A stretch of DNA of 64,000 nt. Origin: 21-14-0-10-32-9 sp964501945 (GTDB taxonomy: Archaea; Nanobdellota; Nanobdellia; Woesearchaeales; 21-14-0-10-32-9). The stretch covers positions 1-64,000 of the forward strand of contig CAZCTY010000001.1 of the NCBI GenBank assembly GCA_964501945.1, read 5' to 3'. The notes below the pieces were generated by a model, which saw only the letters and a list, made by a program, of their open reading frames with translations, did not search any database and was not told the DNA's origin. A program made the translations under genes and the position numbers. This document shows, piece after piece, positions 1 to 8,989 of this stretch (its first letter is position 1; the number at the start of each line of letters is the position of its first letter).

Positions 1-148
1 CAATCATATACCTACATGGCTGAGCATTCGTACCAGAAGGCGCGAGCCTTGCAGCCTCTAATACTTCATTTATCTCTTCTTGAGCAGGCATGTTATTTTT
101 ATACTTTCTAATACTCTTTCTTTCTAATATAGCTTTTTTGACATCCAT
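1..148 (-). CDS. Nitroreductase family protein, N-terminal fragment
   Basis: The gene runs off the left edge, so only the first 49 codons are visible. They hold the two N-terminal hallmarks of FMN-dependent nitroreductases: an early RKSIRKY segment, where the family has its R(R/K)SxRxF motif that contacts the FMN phosphate, and LEAARLAPSGTNAQP, the usual FMN-binding helix and turn. Family members are homodimeric flavoproteins that use NAD(P)H to reduce nitro compounds, quinones or flavins; the substrate cannot be told from this fragment. The start at 148 keeps the RKSIRKY motif; the next ATG, at 91, would lose it. Assignment to the family is firm, the exact role is unknown. Confidence 0.85.
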   Translation of the reverse strand, partial: MDVKKAILERKSIRKYKNNMPAQEEINEVLEAARLAPSGTNAQPCRYMI

Positions 149-249
149 AAAATAAAGTAATTGAAAGACAAATATAAAATTTATGATAAAAATAATTTAA
201 TGGGCACTTTCGAAAAAAATAAAAAGTAAAAAAAGTAAAAAAACAAAAT

Positions 250-657
250 ATGAAATACGAATCTCGAATCCTACAGCAACTATGGAACATAATAAAACAA
301 CACAAGCACAAATATAATGAAAAAAATGAAGGACTCAGAGAAGTTCCTTTTACAATTGATGACGAAAGATTTAAAGCAAAATATGAACTAGAAGTAAAAG
401 CTAACAACGTTGAAACAGCCCAAGTTAAAAATAATATAGATGATGTAATAGATATACTAACAAAAAAACAAACACAAATAAGCTATCACCACTTAAGCTG
501 CGCTGCGCAAACATCGTATAAAAACAACACCGCATTATGCATACACTACACAGATAAAGAAACAAACAAAAACTACTCAGTGGCATTACCTGGAATAAAT
601 TATATACTAACAAAAGAAACTTTAGAAAAACTAAAAAAAATAGAAGGCGCTGCGTAA
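250..657 (+). CDS. Hypothetical protein, 135 aa
   Basis: Not recognised. It is a soluble, charged protein with no signal peptide or membrane segment. Residues 1-60 are mainly helical and rich in Lys and Glu; a middle stretch has two Cys residues and several Tyr and His; the C-terminus is a short Lys-rich helix. It follows the divergent nitroreductase and is followed, after a 41-base gap, by the next gene in the same direction. The AT-only leader has no clear ribosome binding site. Codon use resembles its neighbours. A real gene is likely from length and composition, but no function can be proposed. Confidence 0.55.
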   Translation: MKYESRILQQLWNIIKQHKHKYNEKNEGLREVPFTIDDERFKAKYELEVKANNVETAQVKNNIDDVIDILTKKQTQISYHHLSCAAQTSYKNNTALCIHYTDKETNKNYSVALPGINYILTKETLEKLKKIEGAA

Positions 658-698
658 ATTAAATAAATTTATAAAAAACACTTAAAATAAAACAATTT

Positions 699-1355
699 AT
701 GAGAAATAATTTTTTTGAAGAATACCCCTCAGAGAAAAATCTAAAAAAATTAGAACTTATAAAATTTCCAACAACTATTTACTTCGCTACAAAATCCTTA
801 AAAGAATTTGAAGGAATTCAAAAAAAAGTTTTCAAAAAAAATCCTTTAGTTAAATCAGCGTATTGGCCCATTTTAAAAAAATCATATTGGATCTCACCAT
901 TTTCAAACACTAACGAGCTAAAAAAATTATATGACGAGCTAAACGACTACAAAAAAGATGAAAAATTAAATGTGTTAATAGATTTGGAATTGCCTTTTTT
1001 GAAAAAAAGAATGTTTTTGAAAAACACTATAATCTTTTTTCAAAATAAAAAAATAATCAAAAAAATAATCAAAAAAAACACTAACGCGAACACAAACATT
1101 TTAACAGCGGAATACCCCTCGCCTTGCAAATTAATAAGCATTAAATTAAAAATGTTAGGAGTTTCATACAATACTAAAAAATTCAAACACGAAAAACTCG
1201 TGATGTATTATACAAGCATGATAAAAAATAAATTTTTGAAATCACAAATAAAAAAACAAATAAAAAAAGAAACAATAAAAGAAAACTTACACATAGGACT
1301 TGGAACAATTGCACGAGGCGCTCTTGGACGCGAACCAATATTAACACCAAAATAA
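699..1355 (+). CDS. Conserved archaeal-type hypothetical protein, cut short by an in-frame TAA
   Basis: A 218-residue open frame of a type I associate with DPANN archaea: an N-terminal FPTTIYFATKS segment, SAYWPILKKSYWISPFSN near residues 53-70, a DLELPF motif near 95, a TAEYPSP segment near 137 and a C-terminal GLGTIARGALGREPILTP. The alternating strands and helices suggest a TIM-barrel-like fold, which is inference. The frame ends at TAA (1353-1355), but the same frame then runs for 39 more sense codons to a TGA at 1473 and encodes what looks like the missing C-terminus (LEEDLAFCEK and FRLGGLN). The intact gene was therefore probably 699-1475. A TATA-like AATTTATAAA at 666 lies about 28 bases before the ATG, consistent with a leaderless transcript. 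Confidence 0.6.
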   Translation: MRNNFFEEYPSEKNLKKLELIKFPTTIYFATKSLKEFEGIQKKVFKKNPLVKSAYWPILKKSYWISPFSNTNELKKLYDELNDYKKDEKLNVLIDLELPFLKKRMFLKNTIIFFQNKKIIKKIIKKNTNANTNILTAEYPSPCKLISIKLKMLGVSYNTKKFKHEKLVMYYTSMIKNKFLKSQIKKQIKKETIKENLHIGLGTIARGALGREPILTPK

Positions 1356-1475
1356 CTCGAAGAAGACTTAGCTTTCTGTGAAAAACACAAAATAAAAAAC
1401 GCCACGATGTTTAGATTAGGAGGATTGAATAAAAAATATATTCAAGTAATTGAAAAATATTTAATAAAAAAATGA
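1356..1475 (+). pseudogene. In-frame C-terminal continuation of the preceding gene, after a stop codon
   Basis: Directly after the TAA at 1353-1355, the frame of the upstream gene continues without another stop to TGA at 1473-1475. It encodes LEEDLAFCEKHKIKNATMF, then RLGGLNKKYIQVIEKYL. The amphipathic helix followed by FRLGGL reads as a natural protein end rather than random AT-rich sequence. A CAA, GAA or AAA to TAA change would explain the break; a base-call error or stop read-through would look the same. There is no start codon of its own with a promoter. Confidence 0.5.
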
Positions 1476-1554
1476 CTAACTGCGAAATAGTAAACTTTTT
1501 ATATGAAGAGAAACGGGGCAATAATATAAAAGAATGTGAGGGAGCGCATTAAAA

Positions 1555-2232
1555 ATGAATACATACTTAAAAAAATACGTAGTGCCTGGGTTAATAACTC
1601 TTACAGGACTGGCTACGGCTTGGGGAACAGTTGCTACGATAAAAGCCGTGAATAATGCAAATGAAAGGGATGAAGTCAAGCAAGAAAAAAGAGAACTGGA
1701 CAGACGTAGAGTAGAACAATACAATGATTTAGTAGCAAGACACAATACCAATCTTGAAACTTTAAGCAAAGAGCGAGAAGAGAGAGCAGAAGAGGTAGGA
1801 AGCTTGAGGGGAAAATTAGAAGATAAAGCATACCAAATGGGACTAACAGAGGACAAAAAAGATTCTTTGGAAGGAGCACTAAATAAACAAATAGTTGCAT
1901 ACGACTCACTAAAAACCACTATGGATGAAATAAAAGATGAGAAGGCAGACCTTAAAAACGCATTAACAAACTATGAAGAAAAAAACAAAGAACTACAACA
2001 ACTATCAACAAAATACAAAAACGAACTAGAAAATGTTACACATGCAAAAAGAGACACCATAAACAAAATGCAAGAATCAATATATGGATTACTAGCAAGC
2101 CCATTCTGGACAAGAGCACCAAGACCTGATAGAAACTACGTACCAGAAAATCTTAGATTAATACCGTTAACAAAAGAAGATGTTAATGAATATAGAGACA
2201 TGAACAGAGAATACAGAAGAGAAGCAAACTAG
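1555..2232 (+). CDS. Membrane-anchored coiled-coil protein
   Basis: A 225-residue protein of unknown function. Residues 9-30 form one hydrophobic segment after a short Lys-containing start, giving a single N-terminal anchor. Residues 35-180 are charged heptad-like sequence rich in Glu, Lys and Arg, a long coiled coil. The C-terminal 50 residues are Pro- and Arg-containing and may be a small separate domain. GAGGGAG lies about 10 bases before the ATG and fits a ribosome binding site. It stands alone between the interrupted gene and the HerA-like ATPase and is followed by a T-rich terminator. A scaffold or envelope role is possible but is only inferred. Confidence 0.6.
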   Translation: MNTYLKKYVVPGLITLTGLATAWGTVATIKAVNNANERDEVKQEKRELDRRRVEQYNDLVARHNTNLETLSKEREERAEEVGSLRGKLEDKAYQMGLTEDKKDSLEGALNKQIVAYDSLKTTMDEIKDEKADLKNALTNYEEKNKELQQLSTKYKNELENVTHAKRDTINKMQESIYGLLASPFWTRAPRPDRNYVPENLRLIPLTKEDVNEYRDMNREYRREAN

Positions 2233-2243
2233 TAAAAAAAACA

Positions 2244-2262
2244 TTTTTTTCTTTTTTTATTT
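2244..2262 (+). terminator. Poly-T transcription terminator
   Basis: Two runs of seven T residues separated by one C, starting 12 bases after the stop of the coiled-coil gene. Oligo-T tracts without a hairpin are the usual archaeal termination signal. Confidence 0.55.
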
Positions 2263-2314
2263 AAAACATTTTTTAAAATAACGCAAAAAAATTCTTAGAA
2301 AAAATACCAAAAAC

Positions 2315-2324
2315 AATATAAGTA
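2315..2324 (+). promoter_or_regulatory. TATA-like box of the HerA-type ATPase gene
   Basis: AATATAAGTA is centred about 26 bases upstream of the ATG at 2345. This places the transcription start at or next to the start codon, so the mRNA is probably leaderless. Confidence 0.4.
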
Positions 2325-2344
2325 AATAAAAACAACAATAAGAT

Positions 2345-3655
2345 ATGAACGACATCATAATAGGACGAGATGCAAACGATAGAACAAAATTCGGAGATAA
2401 AGGAACAATACTTCTTGGAAAACACTACGTAAAAATGGGAAGAACAACATCCCTCTCAAACAGGGTGTTCATGGATGTTACACGAAGCCACGTAGTATTC
2501 GTTTGCGGAAAGAGAGGGGGAGGAAAATCTTACACCTTAGGGGTTATCGCAGAAGGCATATCAGATTTGCCCGAGGAGATAAGACAAAACGTATCAATAA
2601 TATTACTAGACACAATGGGCATATACTGGACTATGAAATACCCAAATAAACAAGACAAAGAATTACTTGAAGAATGGGGAATGGAACCTAAAGGATTAGA
2701 TGTTGAAATATTCACGCCAACAGGGTATTACAAAGAGTATAAAGAAAAAGACATACCAACAGACCACCCATTCTCAATACAACCATCAGAACTTAACGGA
2801 TCAGATTGGATAACAACGTTTGGATTAAAACCAGAAGACCACGTAGGAGTGTTAATTGAGCGAGTAATATTTGAAATAAAAGAAGAAGGAAAAAATTACA
2901 GTATAAATGATATAATACAAAAAATCGAAGAAAACAAAGACTCAGATGAGATAACAAAGAACGCAGCAAAAAACAGATTCCTCGCAGCAAGTAACTGGGG
3001 TCTTTTCGATGAAAACGCAACACCACTCTCAAAACTCGCAGCCGCGGGGCAAGTATCAGTCCTAGACCTATCATGCTACGCGACGATGTCAGGCTCATGG
3101 AATATAAAAAACATGGTAGTAGGATTAGTATCAGATAAATTATTCGTGCAGAGAATGGTTGCAAGAAAAGATGAAGAATTCAAAGAATTACACAGAGAAA
3201 TGAACCCATATTCAGACGACTACCAAGAAAAACAAGAAGACCCACTAGTATGGCTAGTAATAGACGAGGCACATGAGTTTTTACCAAATGACGAAAAAAC
3301 ACTCGCAACAGACCCACTAATAACAATCCTCAGAGAAGGAAGACAACCAGGAATCTCATTAATACTAGCAACACAACAACCAGGAAAAATACACACAGAC
3401 GTGATGACACAAGCAGATACAGTACTATCACATAGAATAACCGCGAAAATAGACACAGAAGCCCTAGGAACACTTATGCAAAGCTACATGAGAAAAGGAT
3501 TAGTAGGAGAACTAGACGACTTACCGCGAGAAAAAGGTGCCGCTGTGATATTTGATGATACAAATGAGAAGCTATACCCTATGCGAGTTAGACCAAGAAT
3601 AACCTGGCACGGCGGAAGCTCACCTGTCGCATACCACAAAAAAAAGAAGCATTAA
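2345..3655 (+). CDS. HerA-type P-loop ATPase (DUF87 family)
   Basis: A 436-residue hexameric-translocase type ATPase. Walker A is GKRGGGKS at residues 55-62, Walker B is LVIDEAHEF with the catalytic acidic pair at 307-308, and ATQQPG near 342-347 is the sensor region typical of HerA/FtsK-like enzymes. The N-terminal 40 residues form a small beta-rich domain, shorter than the full HAS-barrel of HerA. Canonical archaeal HerA pumps DNA for end resection with the nuclease NurA and Mre11-Rad50; none of these is in the window, so this may be a different HerA-clade protein of unknown cargo. A small reading frame and an RNA-binding protein follow closely and may be co-transcribed. Confidence 0.85.
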   Translation: MNDIIIGRDANDRTKFGDKGTILLGKHYVKMGRTTSLSNRVFMDVTRSHVVFVCGKRGGGKSYTLGVIAEGISDLPEEIRQNVSIILLDTMGIYWTMKYPNKQDKELLEEWGMEPKGLDVEIFTPTGYYKEYKEKDIPTDHPFSIQPSELNGSDWITTFGLKPEDHVGVLIERVIFEIKEEGKNYSINDIIQKIEENKDSDEITKNAAKNRFLAASNWGLFDENATPLSKLAAAGQVSVLDLSCYATMSGSWNIKNMVVGLVSDKLFVQRMVARKDEEFKELHREMNPYSDDYQEKQEDPLVWLVIDEAHEFLPNDEKTLATDPLITILREGRQPGISLILATQQPGKIHTDVMTQADTVLSHRITAKIDTEALGTLMQSYMRKGLVGELDDLPREKGAAVIFDDTNEKLYPMRVRPRITWHGGSSPVAYHKKKKH

Positions 3656-3659
3656 AAAA

Positions 3660-3818
3660 ATGAAACGAGAAGACGACGTATTATTAATGCTTGAGTGCAT
3701 AGAAGATGCAAAAGCAATAGTAAAAGAGAAAAGATTAATGGAATCACAATCATCAATAGTACAAATAGCAATAGCACTTTTCAAAGAACGATGTAAAAAA
3801 AATGAAACTAGTCAATAA
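3660..3818 (+). CDS. Small hypothetical protein, 52 aa
   Basis: A short frame starting with ATG five bases after the HerA-like stop. It encodes a 52-residue helical protein (MKREDDVLLMLECIEDAKAI at the start, a hydrophobic VQIAIALF near residue 34). Its last 17 bases overlap the next gene in another frame, which suggests translational coupling. The amphipathic character and tight packing favour a real gene. Family not recognised. Confidence 0.45.
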   Translation: MKREDDVLLMLECIEDAKAIVKEKRLMESQSSIVQIAIALFKERCKKNETSQ

Positions 3819-4251
3819 TTTAAACATAAGAGTTTTCTGCAAACAAGAAGAAAATAGAGAAAAAATTAAAGAAGGAATTGAAAAAATACTAGGATTTGAC
3901 AAAGACGAACTTAAAAGCGAAAAAATAGAAATAAAAAAAACACAAGCAAAAGGATTTGAAGATGAAATAAGAATATACGAAGTTTTTTTAGAAAATAAAA
4001 GACATTTAAACAAAGTTTTAAAGAAACTAAATGAAGAATTAACAACACAAGATAAAAAACGCATACAAACACAAGAAAACAGATTAGATAATAATTTGGA
4101 CTTTTATATACGATTATCAAAACCTCTAATCCTTGAAAATACTTTTGAATTAACCGATTCTGGGGATTGTTACCATATTAAAATAAACATAGCATCATTT
4201 CCAAAAAACAAAGAAACAGCAAAGAAAAAAATACAAGAAATATTTTCATAA
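3802..4251 (+). CDS. Exosome-associated RNA-binding protein, COG1325-like
   Basis: A 149-residue protein resembling the archaeal COG1325 family (predicted exosome subunit with an L5-like RNA-binding fold). Supporting features are the N-terminal LNIRVFCKQEENREKIKEGI strand-helix, the helical centre, and the C-terminal pattern RLDNNLDFYIRLSK followed by a strand pair and a final helix, where the family has its RxDxxGxLYLRxDK and AYPK motifs. The role is inferred from the family: binding structured RNA in RNA processing or decay. It overlaps the small upstream gene and ends 10 bases before the convergent topoisomerase VI operon. Confidence 0.65.
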   Translation: MKLVNNLNIRVFCKQEENREKIKEGIEKILGFDKDELKSEKIEIKKTQAKGFEDEIRIYEVFLENKRHLNKVLKKLNEELTTQDKKRIQTQENRLDNNLDFYIRLSKPLILENTFELTDSGDCYHIKINIASFPKNKETAKKKIQEIFS

Positions 4252-4260
4252 AAAAATAAA

Positions 4261-5340
4261 CTAATCAAGCCAACCCTTACGATCTTTAAGCTTCTCAGGC
4301 AAATAATCACTCACAACGAAATTCAAACCATGCTTAGCCAAAGCCTGCTGCTCAGCCCTCTTACCATCCTTCATCAACTTCTTTAAAGAATCCTGCCAAG
4401 ACTTATACGCATGAACAAAAGGATCATTTTTCAAACCATCCTTAATACGCTTAATATCAACATCCTTTAGAGGATGTGTAGGTAATTTATACTGAGTAAT
4501 ATCCTCAGGAGTAATACCTAAAAACTTTGCTTTAGGCACACAAAAAAACTCATTAATATGCGCAGCATTACCAGAGCCAACCTTCAACGTCCTATAAATG
4601 TTCAAATAACCATAAGGATCGCCGTCAGTGAATACAAAAACATCAAGATTAGCAGCATCACTAAGACGCCTAATAAAACGCCTACACGCCCTAGTCGGAA
4701 CACCCCCCATACTAACAATTATACAATTACTCTTCTTCCAAAAACCATGCTTGTTTAACCTCTCAAACATACCATTAGTCTCAATAGCAATTATACTTTT
4801 AGCTTTGGTTTCAAATTTTAAATGCTCAACGTCACTTGGAATAGAATAAGCCCCACTACCAAACTTAGTACAATCAATCCTAAGCTCCTCACCAGTATTA
4901 GGATCTTTATCAATAACAACCAACTCCCCCGCAACAGCACCACCATGCTCATCGGCAATAAAACCGAGCTGCTCACGATTTACACCAAACATAGCCTCAA
5001 TATCATCCATGACAGAATCAGACTCTGTTTGCTCCTTAAAACGAGACTCGTCCCAATTCTTACTAACATAATACGCCTCCCTCTTCGTCGCAATATCCTT
5101 AGTATCAATTAAATTCTTAGACAAAGACATAACCTTTAGAGTCTGAGCAAAAGTTTTAACAGTATTCGCAGTCAAAGTCCTCTTTTTCAAAAGGCCCTTC
5201 AACTCAAAAAAACCATCCTTACTATACATAACATTATTAAGACTCCTAACAGGTGCTTCAAGCTCAGCCTTCCTACCCTCATTAACATCAGATTTAAGCT
5301 TTTTTGCAGCGGCCTTAATTTTATTAAGAGCATCACTCAT
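4261..5340 (-). CDS. top6A: DNA topoisomerase VI subunit A
   Basis: A Spo11-like catalytic subunit of 359 residues. The winged-helix (5Y-CAP) domain carries TKREAYYVSKNW at residues 85-96, whose tyrosine (90 or 91) would form the covalent 5'-phosphodiester link. The TOPRIM domain follows with IAIETNG and VFTDGDPYGY, giving the metal-binding Glu and DxD residues. The enzyme relaxes and decatenates duplex DNA as an A2B2 tetramer. The start chosen is MSDALNK at 5340, which overlaps the stop of subunit B by 8 bases. The open frame continues upstream inside top6B, but that extension matches nothing in the family. Certain assignment. Confidence 0.95.
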   Translation of the reverse strand: MSDALNKIKAAAKKLKSDVNEGRKAELEAPVRSLNNVMYSKDGFFELKGLLKKRTLTANTVKTFAQTLKVMSLSKNLIDTKDIATKREAYYVSKNWDESRFKEQTESDSVMDDIEAMFGVNREQLGFIADEHGGAVAGELVVIDKDPNTGEELRIDCTKFGSGAYSIPSDVEHLKFETKAKSIIAIETNGMFERLNKHGFWKKSNCIIVSMGGVPTRACRRFIRRLSDAANLDVFVFTDGDPYGYLNIYRTLKVGSGNAAHINEFFCVPKAKFLGITPEDITQYKLPTHPLKDVDIKRIKDGLKNDPFVHAYKSWQDSLKKLMKDGKRAEQQALAKHGLNFVVSDYLPEKLKDRKGWLD

Positions 5341-7042
5341 CAACACCACCCCCAACATCTTCCCTGCCAATCCTCGCAAGCTCCTCATCATACTCAGTAT
5401 TTTTTGAAGGATCAAATTTCATATCCTCAACTTTACCTCGCTTCTTTTCTAAAAGAACTTTTAACTTCTCAGAGAACTCAGCCTCATCAAAATCATCACT
5501 TAAAATATCTTTAATCGCCTCTGCGATATGAGGAATATAAGTTTCAATGTAACTACGCTTTTTAAGCTCATCACCAACACGCTTCTTCTTATTAACATAC
5601 TTACCAAGCGCACGACCAACTTCTTGAATACAAAGCTTAATTTCTTTAATAAGCTCAGGATAATGAGCAATCGCCTCCTTCGCCTCAGATGTAAACGGAA
5701 CCCAAACACTAGCAACATGAACAACCAAAACAACAGGGCCTTGAGGCATATTCTTACCTGACTGCTGCAAACCATACTGCTTCCAAGAAGTACCCGTAAC
5801 CGCCTCAGAAACCGCGCAAGCCCCTTGCTGATAGAGTAAAGGAACACGATTAGCAAACCTCATCAAATTAATAGAATTTTCCTTAGGAATCATACCACCA
5901 TAAGCCAAAGACGCCTCAATTAAAAAAGGATTCCCCCTATACACCTGAGGACTACGACTAACACTAGTATAAAACTCCGCGTTAATCTCTTTTTTAAGAC
6001 CTTTCTCCAAAAGCTCCGCACCAATAGGAACAACACAATCAGTCGGAGGCATCATTATCTTAGTTTCACGAATAGCACTAACCAATTTCTCAGCTTGCTC
6101 ACGTGTAAGCTTCGCAGGCTTCTCTTTACCAAGAAGAGATGCATTTTCTAAAATCTTATCAGCAACAGCGCTACTAACCCTAGAGAAATCATTCATAAGA
6201 AAACTTTTAACTTTTTTCTCAGACGTCACAGCGAGCATCTTAATCATCATACCAACCTCAACACCATAAGGATGAGGCTTTATCTCCTCAGGCTGAACAG
6301 GCTTTTCCTCACTAACCCTCACCAATAATAACTGCTCCCCTTTAGGAGGCTGATAAATAATAGTAACATGCGGATTAATAATAGCTGTTTCTTTAAGATA
6401 CTCATCAACACTCTGAGCCCCTTTAATGTAAGACGACTCCAACTCTAATTCAACACGAGTACCATGATCTTTATGCCAAGAGCGAACATCATCTTTTATA
6501 ATCTCAGGCTCGTTTTTTTGAGTATTAATTTTAAGCTCATAATAATGAGCAGGCTCATCAGGATGAATTTTGCTAATAATTTTAGTAGGCTTACCAGTAG
6601 TTAACTGAGAATACATCACAGCCGCGCTGATACCAATACCCTGCTGACCCCTCTGCATTTTTAATTTATGAAACTTACTACCATAAAGAAGCTTTGCAAA
6701 AATCTTAGGAATTTGAGACTTAACAATACCAGGACCATTATCCTCAATTACAACACGATACTTATCATTACCCAACTCAGTAATCTCAACGATTATCTCA
6801 GGAAGAATATCCGCCTCCTCACACGCATCAATACTATTATCAACAGCTTCTTTTATCGTTGTAAGCAAAGCCTTCCTTTTATTATCAAAACCAAGCAAAT
6901 GCCTATTCTTCTCAAAGAACTCAGCAATACTAATATCACGCTGAGATTTTGCAAGCTCATGCGCCTTAGCAGCAACAGAACCATTTTTCCTCGGAACCTC
7001 TTTAGTGTTTGAAAAACTTGTCAACGTAGAGTCTTTTTCCAT
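5333..7042 (-). CDS. top6B: DNA topoisomerase VI subunit B
   Basis: The GHKL ATPase subunit, 569 residues, normal for the family. Motif N is EAVDNSIDACE, motif G1 is DNGPGI, and RGQQGIG covers the ATP lid. The transducer domain follows, with the conserved ATP-contacting lysine expected within QYGLQQSGKN. ATP binding dimerises the subunit and drives strand passage by the A subunits. First gene of the two-gene operon; translation of subunit A is probably coupled through the 8-base overlap. The 165-base gap to trpS upstream is A-rich and shows no other gene. Confidence 0.97.
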   Translation of the reverse strand: MEKDSTLTSFSNTKEVPRKNGSVAAKAHELAKSQRDISIAEFFEKNRHLLGFDNKRKALLTTIKEAVDNSIDACEEADILPEIIVEITELGNDKYRVVIEDNGPGIVKSQIPKIFAKLLYGSKFHKLKMQRGQQGIGISAAVMYSQLTTGKPTKIISKIHPDEPAHYYELKINTQKNEPEIIKDDVRSWHKDHGTRVELELESSYIKGAQSVDEYLKETAIINPHVTIIYQPPKGEQLLLVRVSEEKPVQPEEIKPHPYGVEVGMMIKMLAVTSEKKVKSFLMNDFSRVSSAVADKILENASLLGKEKPAKLTREQAEKLVSAIRETKIMMPPTDCVVPIGAELLEKGLKKEINAEFYTSVSRSPQVYRGNPFLIEASLAYGGMIPKENSINLMRFANRVPLLYQQGACAVSEAVTGTSWKQYGLQQSGKNMPQGPVVLVVHVASVWVPFTSEAKEAIAHYPELIKEIKLCIQEVGRALGKYVNKKKRVGDELKKRSYIETYIPHIAEAIKDILSDDFDEAEFSEKLKVLLEKKRGKVEDMKFDPSKNTEYDEELARIGREDVGGGVDE

Positions 7043-7207
7043 AAAAAATAGAAGAAAACAAACCCTTAATAAAGATTACGAAAAAAAAAGAAAAAAAGAA
7101 AAAAAGATTATTTAGGATCAGCTTAAGAAACACACTCATCAAGATTAAACCAACAAAGAATGCCAGATTTACATAAAACTTTTTAAAAAACAAAAAAAAT
7201 CAAATAA

Positions 7208-8296
7208 ATGAAAATGAAAATAATAGACCCATGGGGAAGCACACTACCATCAGATTATGTAAAAATAATGAAAGATTTCGGATTAGAAAAATTTGACGGT
7301 GAAAACTTCCCAAACCCAAATAGAGCAATGAGAAGAGGAGTTGTATTCGCAGGACGAGATTTGAAAAGAATTAGCGAGTGCATAAAAAAAGGAAAACCAT
7401 TTTACGCACTAACAGGCATAATGCCATCAAATGAACAAATACACCTCGGAAATAAATTAGTCGTTGAAAATTTAAAATACTTTCAAGAACAAGGAGGTGT
7501 AGTATACATATTAATCGCGGACCTTGAATGCATGGCAACAAGAGGCGTAACACTTGAAGAAGCTAAAAAAAGAGCACTTAGCTTTCACATACCCGCGTAC
7601 ATAGCATTAGGCTTAGACACCAAGAAAACATATTTTTACTTCCAATCAGAAAATATGAGTGTTGTACATCTAGGATTTGAATTTGCACAAAAGATTACAC
7701 TGAACGAATTCAAAGGAATATACGGCGCGGCAGATCCTGGAAGAATAATGGCTGCAACGACGCAAGCAGGAGATATATTATTCCCACAACTAAAAGAAAA
7801 AATGCCAGGAATAATACCTGTAGGAGTAGACCAAGACCCGCACATAAGACTTACACGAGACATAGTTTCAAGATTTAAAAAATACAAATTCTTCGCGCCA
7901 TCAGCGATGTATAATAAATTCACACCATCATTAGACGGAGATTTAAAAATGAGCAAATCAAAACCAGAACACTCAATATCACTACCAGAAGATTTGAAAA
8001 CAGTAAAGAAAAAAATAATGAAAGCACTAAGCGGAGGCAGAGACACATTAGAAGAACACAGAAAGCTAGGGGCAAACGTTGAACGAGACATGTGTTTTGA
8101 ATTGTTAAAACAACACTTAATTGAAGAGGATGAAGAATTACAAAAAATATACGAAGAATACTCAACAGGAAAAATGCTCACAGGAGAACTTAAAAAAATA
8201 ACATATGAAAAAATGGAAGATTTCATGAATAACTTTAACAAGAAACTGGACGAGGCAAAAAAGAAAATAGACACATTAAATTTTATCAAATTTTAA
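7208..8296 (+). CDS. trpS: Tryptophanyl-tRNA synthetase
   Basis: A class I synthetase of 362 residues, archaeal/eukaryotic type. The HIGH-equivalent is IHLGN within PSNEQIHLGN (about residues 76-85), and the KMSKS loop is LKMSKSKPE near residue 247. IADLECMATRG, AATTQAGDILFP and VGVDQDPHIRL line the tryptophan and adenylate pocket in this family. It charges tRNA-Trp, whose intron-containing gene lies about 7 kb away at 15370-15491. The start is MKMKII at 7208, with no clear ribosome binding site. It is transcribed divergently from top6B and stands alone. Confidence 0.95.
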   Translation: MKMKIIDPWGSTLPSDYVKIMKDFGLEKFDGENFPNPNRAMRRGVVFAGRDLKRISECIKKGKPFYALTGIMPSNEQIHLGNKLVVENLKYFQEQGGVVYILIADLECMATRGVTLEEAKKRALSFHIPAYIALGLDTKKTYFYFQSENMSVVHLGFEFAQKITLNEFKGIYGAADPGRIMAATTQAGDILFPQLKEKMPGIIPVGVDQDPHIRLTRDIVSRFKKYKFFAPSAMYNKFTPSLDGDLKMSKSKPEHSISLPEDLKTVKKKIMKALSGGRDTLEEHRKLGANVERDMCFELLKQHLIEEDEELQKIYEEYSTGKMLTGELKKITYEKMEDFMNNFNKKLDEAKKKIDTLNFIKF

Positions 8297-8364
8297 ATGA
8301 AAATAATAGAAAAAAATAAAAACTTATAAACTAAAAACACAAATACAAAGAAGAGGTGTGATTA

Positions 8365-8955
8365 ATGGTTAAAAAAATTAAAGATGAATGGGCCCCACTC
8401 AGCGCAGGGTTTATGATTACAAGCATATTAGGATTTTTAATATCAATAATGTTCATAATGGACCTTTCCTCGACATGGGGATTTACATTTACATTTATGT
8501 TCTTAATAATGTTCTTCGCATCAATAATAAGCATGACGAAAGCAGAACCAATACCAGACCATATGAACCACCTAGCAATACACGAACCAGAAAAAGCACA
8601 CCACCCTTTTTTAAAGAAAAAAACACCAAAAAAAGAAAAAAACAAAACAAAGTGGTATGAACCAATATTCATATTATACTTAGTTGGTTGGATATATTAC
8701 ATAACACATTATTTTCTAGGAACAATAAACTACACACCTATGAATCTTGCAATAGGATACCTCGCCTTCACAGTTTTCTTTACAATATACTTTTTAGTGC
8801 ACATATTCTCACATGAAACACTTAGAGGCTGGGAGCAAGTAATGTTCGCCATAATAATAATACTCACAGCAGGATATGGAACGTACATATTTCCAATATC
8901 AGGAATAGGATTATTACTATACTACATACACATAAAAATAACACAAGAGAAATAA
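8365..8955 (+). CDS. Multi-pass membrane protein, 196 aa
   Basis: Unknown function. About five or six hydrophobic segments: two near residues 14-32 and 39-54, then a Pro- and Lys-rich cytoplasmic-looking loop (KKKTPKKEKNKTK, about 85-97), then four segments from 100 to 190. A start-proximal AGAGGTGTG lies seven bases before the ATG and is a good GGTG-type ribosome binding site. It sits between trpS and the convergent nmd3 gene. No catalytic motif is visible, so neither transporter nor enzyme can be claimed. Confidence 0.7.
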   Translation: MVKKIKDEWAPLSAGFMITSILGFLISIMFIMDLSSTWGFTFTFMFLIMFFASIISMTKAEPIPDHMNHLAIHEPEKAHHPFLKKKTPKKEKNKTKWYEPIFILYLVGWIYYITHYFLGTINYTPMNLAIGYLAFTVFFTIYFLVHIFSHETLRGWEQVMFAIIIILTAGYGTYIFPISGIGLLLYYIHIKITQEK

Positions 8956-8989
8956 AAAACAAATTTTTATTAAAATTTTTTTTAGAAGC

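Noticed and set aside
1472..1552. 26-codon frame beginning at ATGA after the interrupted gene
   Set aside because: Too short, no recognisable pattern and no separate signal; the GAGGG inside it serves the next gene.
5341..5415. N-terminal extension of top6A
   Set aside because: It lies wholly within top6B and does not match the family; the overlap start at 5340 does.
8331..8955. Alternative frames over the membrane protein gene
   Set aside because: The GGTG site and hydrophobic segment pattern support only the frame starting at 8365.
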